Below, one piece after another: positions 45,184 to 53,037 of a DNA stretch of 64,000 nucleotides. The stretch's first letter is position 1; each line of letters opens with the position of its first letter. The notes beneath the pieces are model-generated. The model was not told the DNA's origin. It did not search any database and was given only the letters and a program-made list of their open reading frames with translations. The stretch comes from Nemertoderma westbladi (Eukaryota; Xenacoelomorpha; Nemertodermatida; Nemertodermatidae). The stretch lies in the NCBI GenBank assembly GCA_032718475.1, contig JAUCBJ010007037.1:1-64000 (forward strand), read 5' to 3'. Both the position numbers and the translations under genes were made by a program.

Positions 45184-45914
45184 CGAACCCCGGGGTTCGT
45201 GAGGGGTGGAGCGGACACGCGAACAGGTGGCCAACTTAAGACTGCCCCCTGACCTAAGCCGTACTGGTTCTCGATGACCGATCCCTTCGGGGTTCGTGAG
45301 GGGTGGGACGGACATGCGAAAGGGCTGGCCACAGGACTGGTTTGACAAGGACTGCCCTTAGCGGTCTCGGGTCAACTGCAGCTACTACGAGCCTGAAAAG
45401 GACTCGGAATGCTGACTGCTTGACTGTGATTCGCGACGGGAACCGACGACAGACCCCTTAGCCAAGCCGTTCTGGTTCTCGATGCTCGTTCCCTTCGGGG
45501 TTCGTGAGGGGTGGAACGGACACGCGATGGGGTCGAAAGACAAAGGACTAGACTCGACTAGACTCTACTGGCCTACCGACTGTTCGGAGCAGTTTCTCGG
45601 CTGCCGAAGCGACTACGAGCCTGAAAAGGACTCGGAAAGCCTAGGTGGTTGGGTTTCTGTGATGAACTGACGGACCCCTAGCCAAGCCGTTCTGGTTCTC
45701 GATGATCGAACCCTTCGGGGTTCGTGAGGGGTGGAACGGACACGCGAACGGGTCCACCGACACGACAGACTCCTAGCCAAGCCGTACTGGTTCTCGATGA
45801 CCGAACCCTTCGGGGTTCGAGAGGGGTGGTACGGATACGCGACAGAGTCTACCGACTGGACCGACCCTTAGCCAAGCCGTGCTGGTTCTCGATGATCGTT
45901 CCCTTCGGGGTTCG
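45184..45914 (+). repeat. Element L hairpin 2: six copies with UUCG-type loop
   Basis: CGAACCCTTCGGGGTTCG is perfect at 45707-45724 and 45802-45819: a 7-bp stem closed by a UUCG tetraloop. Variants lie at 45184-45199 (CGAACCCCGGGGTTCG), 45279-45296, 45487-45504 and 45897-45914. Each sits in a repeat unit starting 'agccaagccgt' and ending 'ggaacggacacgcga'. The 3' LTR has the same set. Confidence 0.85.
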
Positions 45915-46355
45915 TGAGGGGTGGAACGGACACGCGACAGGGTCGACCGACACCGACACTACGGCACTAAGACTGGGACTGAGGGAAAATCTGGGGAACA
46001 TTAGGTAGGCTAAAATTCTGAGCGAACAGCGGGTTATTAAATAATATACCGTAGGGATTTATATTATCGTGTATACTTATTGTGAATATTTGGTGTATAT
46101 TGATTTGGGGAAGCCCAAAATTATTCTTAATCAGGTTTCAACAGGTTTCAACTATAGGAAGTTACATTAAAGAGTATATCCAACTAATGCAGCTTTTCTC
46201 AACCGCAAACTTGCATCTTAGAAATATCCCCTCCCCACAATCAATATCCGGTGACTGGCTGGGGCTCGGTGGTCTGTTAAGTCACGTCTCCAGCATCGGC
46301 GTTTTTCCCCCTGGTGTAGGAATAACGGCAACAAAATTAAGAATAATTCACGTGG

Positions 46356-46424
46356 TTAATTTTGACAGGGTGTCAAAATTAAGAATAATTAATGCGGTTA
46401 ATTTTGACACGGTGTCAAAATTAA
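46356..46424 (+). repeat. Two palindromes just inside the 5' LTR
   Basis: TTAATTTTGACA, three bases, TGTCAAAATTAA occurs at 46356-46382 and again at 46398-46424, giving 12-bp perfect stems with GGG and CGG loops. They lie where a retroelement primer-binding or packaging region is expected. No canonical tRNA primer site follows the LTR directly; the first TGG lies 20 bases in and leads into the first palindrome. Confidence 0.85.
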
Positions 46425-46626
46425 GGATAATTACGGTCAACTTCAACTGGTGGAAGTTGAGAATCCTTCAATACTCTTCAAAAACTCTCTACGTGCTTGC
46501 CAGCACCCACTACGAGGAAACTCTGGTATTTGAGTTGAGACAAAGTCGTGGTTTAATTAAACAACAAACTCGATCTAACCAACTCGTAGTCGGCAGATCA
46601 CAATTCGGGAGAGTTGTTAACAGGGA

Positions 46627-46818
46627 ATGGAAGTATCGATCACACCCATTGATATAATTCAAGTTGAGCCAGGAATCTGGCACGTCGAAGTTGAGGTACA
46701 AGGAACGAACGTTGGACAATTCAGGATTACTGTTCGGGTGGTCCAAGCTGAGTACAATACCTACGAGGAACTGTTTTACGACATCGCGTATCTCGCCATC
46801 GACGAGGCGTTACAATGA
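46627..46818 (+). CDS. Element L ORF A: 63-residue acidic protein
   Basis: The ATG at 46627 follows an in-frame TAA. The protein is short, acidic and beta-strand-like (ITPIDIIQVEPGIWHVEVEV), with a helical acidic end (YEELFYDIAYLAIDEAL). No family was recognised. Its TGA (46816-46818) overlaps the Gag ATG as ATGA, which would suit termination-reinitiation. A longer frame in another phase (46082-46657) spans the LTR end and is a shadow. It could be a real small protein or mainly a translational leader. Confidence 0.6.
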   Translation: MEVSITPIDIIQVEPGIWHVEVEVQGTNVGQFRITVRVVQAEYNTYEELFYDIAYLAIDEALQ

Positions 46819-49457
46819 CCACAAATAACGTATCCGATACCGACGAGATGGATCACCACACAGACTCGGAAGCCGACGAGGTACCAAACGTCAAGAACAT
46901 GACCCGTCGGTTAGGGGCTCTTAAAGGCGGAGTAACCCGAGCGTATCAACGGATGGAGAAACAACTCAAGGGAGTCAAAACCCCCCTCAATGAGGTACAA
47001 ACTCAGCTTCAAAGTATCCGAAATATCCTACAGCGGTACGAAAGAATGATACAGGCGTACCAAGAGCTCGTTCCCCCCACCGATCTGGAAAACTACCCCA
47101 AGTTGGAAGAACACGTTGTACATCTAGATGGGTTCCGCAAACAACACCGGAGGACCCTCAGCCTTGTGAGAGGCTATGAGGAACAGTATTACAAGAGGGC
47201 CGAAAGAACAGACGCGGAATCGGTACGATCCTCCAGCATCAGGACAGCAGTACATCGAAAGAGAACGGGGTCCATTAGAGATCAGCACTCCAGCGCTAGG
47301 AGCGAAATATCCGGCTCAGCGCGCAGTTCTCAAGGGGCGCCGCCACTCCGAGACCAACTGCGAGAACGGAAGGCATTAGCCCTCAAAGCTCGGATGGAAG
47401 ATGAGTATATTCAACTGCAAGCCGAGCAAGATGTATTAGCCGCCGAAACACAAAAGCGAGAGGCCGAACAAGAGGTCGAACGAAGGGTCGAACAACGCAG
47501 ACAGGAGGTCAGACAGGAGATCGAACAACGTGAACGAGAGGCCAAACGAGAGATCGAACAACATGAACGGGAGGCCAAACAAGAGATCGAACAACGTAAA
47601 TGGGAAGCAGAAATGCGTAAACAACACGCCGAGGCCCAAGCGATTCTCACTCACAAAAAGAATGCAGATATTGCGAAACTGGCGGAATACGAGGCCGCAC
47701 TTATAGAACGAGATATTCAACTCTACGAGGACTGGGAAAGGGATATAGATCAGGAATATGAACCAATTCCGATACCGGAGTTAGAAAAGTCATTTACACC
47801 AACAGCGATGAAACCTCCGAAACTCGAGATCCCGCCTACCAAACAGTCTACGCTATCGGCACAAGCTCCGGTGTTTCATCCCCCACCGGCTACGCTAAAG
47901 AATGAGGAACCCTATTTCCCATCCAACACCACGACAGCGAGTGTACCCAAGTACGAGCCTGAAAAGGACTCGGAACGGGACGCCACTCCCCGATCAAACA
48001 ACCCATTTACATCAACACCACAAACTCGCAGCCGCGTCATTATTAAAACTCCACCTACTATTGATCCATCAAGTATGGGAGTGAGTGCCAATAACTATAA
48101 CCCTCCGAGTCACTCTAGTTCAGACGACGTCAGCATCATCCGGGCGTTGGAGAACCGCCTTGCCATGCCAAAGATGGAGATTCGCACCTTCGAAGGAGAT
48201 CCCGTCGATTACCTCAGATTCAAGAAACGGTTCTTTGCGCAGATCGGATCAACGGACATAGCCGACGCACAGAAATTGGTATATTTATCGCAATACCTGG
48301 GTGACAAGCCACGCAGAATTGTTGCATGTTTTGAGGGAGGTTCTCATGAGGCATACTATGACGCATGGAAAACTCTAGATAAAAGATACGGAAATACCGG
48401 AACTATAATTAATAAAACTCTAGAGAAACTGATACAAGACGCGGGATCACTAGGGGACCCACAGAACCTCCAGGAATTCTCAGATTCCATGAAGGATGCC
48501 TACTACACTCTGAAACCCTTAAATAAGGAGGACCAGGTGAACAACATTCTAAACCTCCGACAGATCGCCCGGAAGTTCCCCGGATGGCTGCAAAGTAAGT
48601 GGGCCTATAAATGCGTAGATCTCCGGCGCAGACATCCAGATCAAGATCCCAGCTTCCTCGAAATGTCGGCATTCCTGGACGATATCTCCGAAGCCATGAA
48701 TGACTCGATGTTCTCGAAACAAAGTCTCGCCAAGTTGGACGCAATGGAGAGCAATTACCAGAGCAGGGCACCCACTCCAAACCCAAGATTCCGCCCTACT
48801 CCTGTGAGTGCGATGGCCATCAGTATGGCTGAGGACTCGGATGACGAGGATTACGAGGAACCGACCTCAGCAGAAGAATGGGCATGCTACCTAGCGAATT
48901 GGGCACCCGAAAGGGAAGGCACCACAGCCTCCCCTATATGTCTCTTCTGTGGGGAGAAACACAAAGTGGAATTCTGCAGAAAGTTTCAGTTCGCCGAACT
49001 CGTCCCACGCTTCGAGGCGATAATGAAACACCGAGGATGCTTCCGGTGTCTTGGAACAGGTCACTATGTTCGGGAGTGCGACCAAAGATCATGCTGTACT
49101 GTCTGTAACGACCAACGCCATCACACGCTCCTCCACATCCCCGCGAACTTCGATTTTACTACCCTCCCCTTTCGGATCGAAGCCAGGCGAAGAGGAGAAA
49201 CAAACCACATCTTCAAAGGAACCCGGACAACCCAACGGAGAGAAACCAACCCGTTTAAGATCTCCACCAATACACCACAAGTAACCAATATTTCGGCCAC
49301 GATTAATCTTATAAATCGCCGCTACATGGTTTTCGCAAAGGTAATCCCAGTGAGGATCCAAGGAGTCGGCAAATCTTTGACGACCAGCGGTAGCTACTAC
49401 ACCCGCCGTTCCTCAGGACCCTATGCGACTAACCCGTTGGTACGCCGAACAAACTGA
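46815..49457 (+). CDS. gag: Element L Gag (BEL/Pao-type core, zinc knuckles), 880 residues
   Basis: The start ATG is at 46815, overlapping the ORF A stop. Order: N-terminal helical region (1-130), Ser/Arg-rich stretch (130-180), long charged coiled coil (185-300) with 11-residue repeats of the type EIEQREREAK, a Pro/Ser-rich linker (300-450), and then a capsid-like domain at about 450-640 (MPKMEIRTFEGDPVDYLRF, LVYLSQYLGDKPRRIV, FPGWLQSKWA, DPSFLEMSAFLDD), characteristic of BEL/Pao Gag (DUF1759-type). Three Cys/His knuckles follow at about 708-785: CLFCGEKHKVEFC, CFRCLGTGHYVREC and CTVCNDQRHHTLLH. It would assemble particles around RNA. The frame is intact. The hairpin-1 sequence is embedded at about residues 380-388 (YEPEKDSER). 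No protease or polymerase follows in any frame. Confidence 0.9.
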   Translation: MTTNNVSDTDEMDHHTDSEADEVPNVKNMTRRLGALKGGVTRAYQRMEKQLKGVKTPLNEVQTQLQSIRNILQRYERMIQAYQELVPPTDLENYPKLEEHVVHLDGFRKQHRRTLSLVRGYEEQYYKRAERTDAESVRSSSIRTAVHRKRTGSIRDQHSSARSEISGSARSSQGAPPLRDQLRERKALALKARMEDEYIQLQAEQDVLAAETQKREAEQEVERRVEQRRQEVRQEIEQREREAKREIEQHEREAKQEIEQRKWEAEMRKQHAEAQAILTHKKNADIAKLAEYEAALIERDIQLYEDWERDIDQEYEPIPIPELEKSFTPTAMKPPKLEIPPTKQSTLSAQAPVFHPPPATLKNEEPYFPSNTTTASVPKYEPEKDSERDATPRSNNPFTSTPQTRSRVIIKTPPTIDPSSMGVSANNYNPPSHSSSDDVSIIRALENRLAMPKMEIRTFEGDPVDYLRFKKRFFAQIGSTDIADAQKLVYLSQYLGDKPRRIVACFEGGSHEAYYDAWKTLDKRYGNTGTIINKTLEKLIQDAGSLGDPQNLQEFSDSMKDAYYTLKPLNKEDQVNNILNLRQIARKFPGWLQSKWAYKCVDLRRRHPDQDPSFLEMSAFLDDISEAMNDSMFSKQSLAKLDAMESNYQSRAPTPNPRFRPTPVSAMAISMAEDSDDEDYEEPTSAEEWACYLANWAPEREGTTASPICLFCGEKHKVEFCRKFQFAELVPRFEAIMKHRGCFRCLGTGHYVRECDQRSCCTVCNDQRHHTLLHIPANFDFTTLPFRIEARRRGETNHIFKGTRTTQRRETNPFKISTNTPQVTNISATINLINRRYMVFAKVIPVRIQGVGKSLTTSGSYYTRRSSGPYATNPLVRRTN
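47952..47975 (+). repeat. Element L hairpin 1, copy inside gag
   Basis: The 24 bases are identical to the LTR copy at 45082-45105, with the same stem and GAAA loop. Here they are translated as YEPEKDSE. Confidence 0.9.
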
Positions 49458-50322
49458 ATGGATCCACCGCCAGAAACGGTCGTCCGAGTTGAGACCATCG
49501 GGACATAAAGAGGGTTATCGGAGCGAAAACATACTACGCAAGAGCCCAGCATTCCGCGGGCTACCGACCACCGAGAATATTCCGAAGAGCGACCGACGAC
49601 TCGAATACTACGCCGGCGTTCCGATTCCGATATTCCCCGGTCGGGAGATGCAGTTGGAGGTATGCGACGACTGCGGTTCGGAGCAGTGCCCACGCAGCAG
49701 AAGGAATCGGGTTACCGATTCTTGCCTCCAGCTCCTTGGGATACTCTATTGCCCATACTGCGCGATATCGGGCCACGACGTTTCGGTCTGTCCGATCCTT
49801 TATAACCTCTGCACCACGTGCGGTTTCCGTGGACATTCCACTAGCCCCCGCTGCTATATTAAATGTCCAACCAAAGACGTTACCGCTATGGGCAATATGG
49901 TCATGTTTGAGACATACGCAAACAGCCACTTAAAGACCAAGTTTCGGAGAAACGCTCGGAATATCGCGCAGGAGATGGCGTGCGGATATTTCTCCTTCCC
50001 GGAACGCCTCCACACGTCGGCCTCGCTACCCTTCCATTACGTGGATCTGCTACTGAGCGCCGGATTATTCGGTCCATTCGAAGTTATTAGACGATTATAT
50101 TCGTATAAAGAGGAGTTCGGTGACGGAGAATGGTTCCTAGAGGCACGCAACTCCGAGTTGGAAAGACGAACCGACATGATCCCGATGCCTTCGAAAGGAA
50201 GAGCCGCCAGGAGACAAGCCGAAGCGTTACTCACGATGGATGTTGACGCTCCTCTACCAGCCATAGCGATCGATGAGAGTCGACGGGCGAAGAGACGGAA
50301 GGCGTACCAGAAAAAGAAATAA
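49423..50322 (+). CDS. Element L ORF C: 299-residue protein with two zinc knuckles
   Basis: It starts 35 bases before the Gag stop, in the +1 frame relative to Gag. The ATG at 49423 is the first in frame; expression by reinitiation or frameshift is possible. The N-terminal 90 residues are basic. A CDDCGSEQC cluster precedes two knuckles at about 109-140: CPYCAISGHDVSVC, six residues, CTTCGFRGHSTSPRC. A helical region with LPFHYVDLLLSAG follows, and the C-terminus is strongly basic (RRAKRRKAYQKKK), which could be a nuclear localisation signal. No enzyme motif was seen. The knuckle spacing and the following segment resemble ORF3 of element M. The likely role is RNA or DNA binding in the element's life cycle; this is inferred. 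Confidence 0.75.
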   Translation: MRLTRWYAEQTEWIHRQKRSSELRPSGHKEGYRSENILRKSPAFRGLPTTENIPKSDRRLEYYAGVPIPIFPGREMQLEVCDDCGSEQCPRSRRNRVTDSCLQLLGILYCPYCAISGHDVSVCPILYNLCTTCGFRGHSTSPRCYIKCPTKDVTAMGNMVMFETYANSHLKTKFRRNARNIAQEMACGYFSFPERLHTSASLPFHYVDLLLSAGLFGPFEVIRRLYSYKEEFGDGEWFLEARNSELERRTDMIPMPSKGRAARRQAEALLTMDVDAPLPAIAIDESRRAKRRKAYQKKK

Positions 50323-50478
50323 TGGATTGGGATATTCCAGGAACATTTATCGAACATTTATTTTTATACAAACTCTAGGCCAAATTAATTAAAACTATGC
50401 AATATTAAATTTGGGATTTTTTATATTGGGAATGACCTACGCAAACTCAATCGACCGACAGACTTCACGAAGGTCATT
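50323..50478. other. 3' untranslated interior of element L
   Basis: AT-rich stretch between ORF C and the purine tract. No coding content. Confidence 0.6.
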
Positions 50479-50488
50479 GGGGGGGGAC
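50479..50488 (+). other. Polypurine tract of element L
   Basis: GGGGGGGGAC ends directly at the TG of the 3' LTR, the expected position of the plus-strand primer. Confidence 0.8.
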
Positions 50489-52084
50489 TGTTCGCGGTAT
50501 TTCAACTTTCCATAACGCGAGTTGAATATTTTTGTATTTTATTAAAATTGATTATTCCGATATTACTACTGGGTGCGGGACCATGGGTTTTGGGCACATT
50601 CAATAAACTGGGGGCGATTTATGGGCGAACTTTGGGACAACTTACAGGGTACGGGAATAATTTCATAGTTATAAGGGCCAGGGGGGATGGAAAATGCAAG
50701 CAGTATTCAGGTTAGCCTGAGTACTATTAGGCCCTGGCCAACTTCCTGCTGCCTGTAGGGGTGGATTTGGTAATGTGCCAGGCCTAAAGGACAAGGACTG
50801 CCCTTAGCGGTCCCTGGCCAACGGCAGCTACTACGAGCCTGAAAAGGACTCGGAACGCTGACTGCTTGTGTCAGGGATTTGCGACGGGCACCGACGGCCC
50901 CTTAGTAGCCAAGCCGTTCTGGGTCTCGATGATCGAACCCCGGGGTTCGTGAGGGGTGGAGCGGACACGCGAACAGGTGGCCAACTTAAGACTGCCCCCT
51001 GACCTAAGCCGTACTGGTTCTCGATGACCGATCCCTTCGGGGTTCGTGAGGGGTGGGACGGACATGCGAAAGGGCTGGCCACAGGACTGGTTTGACAAGG
51101 ACTGCCCTTAGCGGTCTCGGGTCAACTGCAGCTACTACGAGCCTGAAAAGGACTCGGAACGCTGACTGCTTGACTGTGATTCGCGACGGGAACCGACGAC
51201 AGACCCCTTAGCCAAGCCGTTCTGGTTCTCGATGATCGTTCCCTTCGGGGTTCGTGAGGGGTGGAACGGACACGCGATGGGGTCGAAAGACAAAGGACTA
51301 GACTCGACTAGACTCTACTGGCCTACCGACTGTTCGGAGCAGTTTCTCGGCTGCCGAAGCGACTACGAGCCTGAAAAGGACTCGGAAAGCCTAGGTGGTT
51401 GGGTTTCTGTGATGAACTGACGGACCCCTAGCCAAGCCGTTCTGGTTCTCGATGATCGAACCCTTCGGGGTTCGTGAGGGGTGGAACGGACACGCGAACG
51501 GGTCCACCGACACGACAGACTCCTAGCCAAGCCGTACTGGTTCTCGATGACCGAACCCTTCGGGGTTCGAGAGGGGTGGTACGGATACGCGACAGAGTCT
51601 ACCGACTGGACCGACCCTTAGCCAAGCCGTGCTGGTTCTCGATGATCGTTCCCTTCGGGGTTCGTGAGGGGTGGAACGGACACGCGACAGGGTCGACCGA
51701 CACCGACACTACGGCACTAAGACTGGGACTGAGGGAAAATCTGGGGAACATTAGGTAGGCTAAAATTCTGAGCGAACAGCGGGTTATTAAATAATATACC
51801 GTAGGGATTTATATTATCGTGTATACTTATTGTGAATATTTGGTGTATATTGATTTGGGGAAGCCCAAAATTATTCTTAATCAGGTTTCAACAGGTTTTC
51901 AACTATAGGAAGTTACATTAAAGAGTATATCCAACTAATGCAGCTTTTCTCAACCGCAAACTTGCATCTTAGAAATATTCCCTCCCCACAATCAATATCC
52001 GGTGACTGGCCGGGGCTCGGTGGTCTGTTAAGTCACGTCTCCAGCATCGGCGTTTTTCCCCCTGGTGTAGGAATAACGGCAACA
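50489..52084 (+). repeat. 3' LTR of element L
   Basis: 1596 bp, nearly identical to 44739-46333 and ending AACGGCAACA. It is followed directly by the GAGTG duplication. Confidence 0.95.
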
Positions 52085-53037
52085 GAGTGTATACAGGAAC
52101 TGTTTCTGCAGATGCTAACCTTACTGCTTCTGTAAAGGCAGTATAGCCCTCACAGTGATCTGCCGCCTCAGAGGCAAGAACCGCATACCTGTTGCTCAGC
52201 TGTAGTGTGAAGCTGGATCTCACAATTGGCTGTTGCAACAAAGAGGACCAGTCATGCCGCGGCAAGGCAGATTTCGTTGTTCTGCTAGCACGCAGACTAA
52301 GTCTCACCTTGGCCACAATAAGGCGGTGATCACTAGAGAAGGGTCGAATTGTAAATGCATTACAGTCTTGTATAGAGCTCCTGTATTTCCTACGAAACAG
52401 AATATGGTCTATCTGGGACTTGTGACCACTGGGTCCACTATGAGTCCATAGCTTTCCAGTTTGCTTCTTGAACTGGGTTCCAGCCGAAAACAATCCATTT
52501 CCAAAGATAAAATGCTGAAGATGGACAGAATTTCGGTTAACACTATTGTTATAGACCCAGGTCGATGTAGGTGATTGATGTAGACTTGCATTAAAGTCTC
52601 TCAGGAATGTTAAGAATGCATGCTGATCCACTCCATCAGTAGCTGCTTGTAGATTGTGGTAGAAATTTTCCCTGTCATCTACAGGGGCAACACTAGTTGG
52701 AGAGTAGCACACAATCAGAACCACCTTAGGAAACTACTTAGCCAGTCTTCCAGAACATGAGAAGTGGCAATGGATGATGCAGTTAGAGATTTGGTCTATG
52801 TTGTCCAATGCTGCATGTGCAGTTAGATTCATCAATAGATCAATTCCACCATTGCCACTATCATCTGCTGACGCGAGGGCGAGTCGCCATCCACCCCCAT
52901 GTCCTTAATCAGAACCTCATCAGTCTGTCCAGTCTGCATTCGGTGCTCTTGAACACCCACTGCACTAAGAGAAAGCTTATCTGCCAAGGCAGTCAGCTCA
53001 CCTTGTCGCATTGGGGACCCGAGTGTTAGAGTGTTTA
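52085..53037 (-). pseudogene. LINE-R copy D (minus), endonuclease-side part right of element L
   Basis: It starts with GAGTG (52085-52089) and continues the complement of copy C from about 37380 back to 36425: linker, SQIDHILF, FNASLHQSPTS, the N-terminal endonuclease and SVNTLTLGSPMRQ. It has several frame defects. At 53037/53038 it meets LINE-R copy D2 head to head. Confidence 0.92.

Larger units (their letters stand above)
44739..46333 (+). repeat. 5' LTR of element L
   Basis: 1595 bp, from TGTTCGCGGTATTTC to AACGGCAACA. The central part (about 45060-45960) is made of GC-rich repeats of about 95 bp carrying two hairpin types. The ends are AT-rich. It differs from the 3' LTR at 45409 (T/C), 45485 (C/A), a T-run indel near 46145, and two C/T positions near 46220-46260. 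Confidence 0.95.
44739..52084 (+). mobile_element. Element L: complete non-autonomous LTR retrotransposon with BEL/Pao-like Gag
   Basis: 7346 bp, with LTRs at 44739-46333 and 50489-52084 that begin TG and end CA, a purine tract before the 3' LTR and a 5-bp target duplication. Three ORFs in a chain (46627, 46815, 49423) lie on the plus strand. Gag has the BEL/Pao-type core and zinc knuckles. There is no protease, reverse transcriptase, RNase H or integrase between the LTRs. The LTRs differ at about five positions by eye, so the insertion is recent. It sits in LINE-R copy D; the empty site is visible in copies A (about 22553) and C (about 37380). Confidence 0.93.

Noticed and set aside
45081-45348. 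Minus-strand frames of 75-83 codons in the LTR, repeated at 50831-51098
   Set aside because: Identical because the LTRs are identical. Composed of the GC-rich tandem repeat, with no sign of a protein.
46082-46657. 191-codon frame crossing the 5' LTR end of element L
   Set aside because: It spans the LTR boundary and the palindromes, overlaps ORF A in another phase and has no recognisable content.
47411-47720. Minus-strand Cys/Ser/Leu-rich frames in the gag region
   Set aside because: Antisense of the coiled-coil repeat in Gag; composition reflects the codon complement.
44739-52084. Endogenous retrovirus
   Set aside because: There is no envelope and no polymerase, and Gag is of the BEL/Pao retrotransposon type, so an LTR retrotransposon is the better description.
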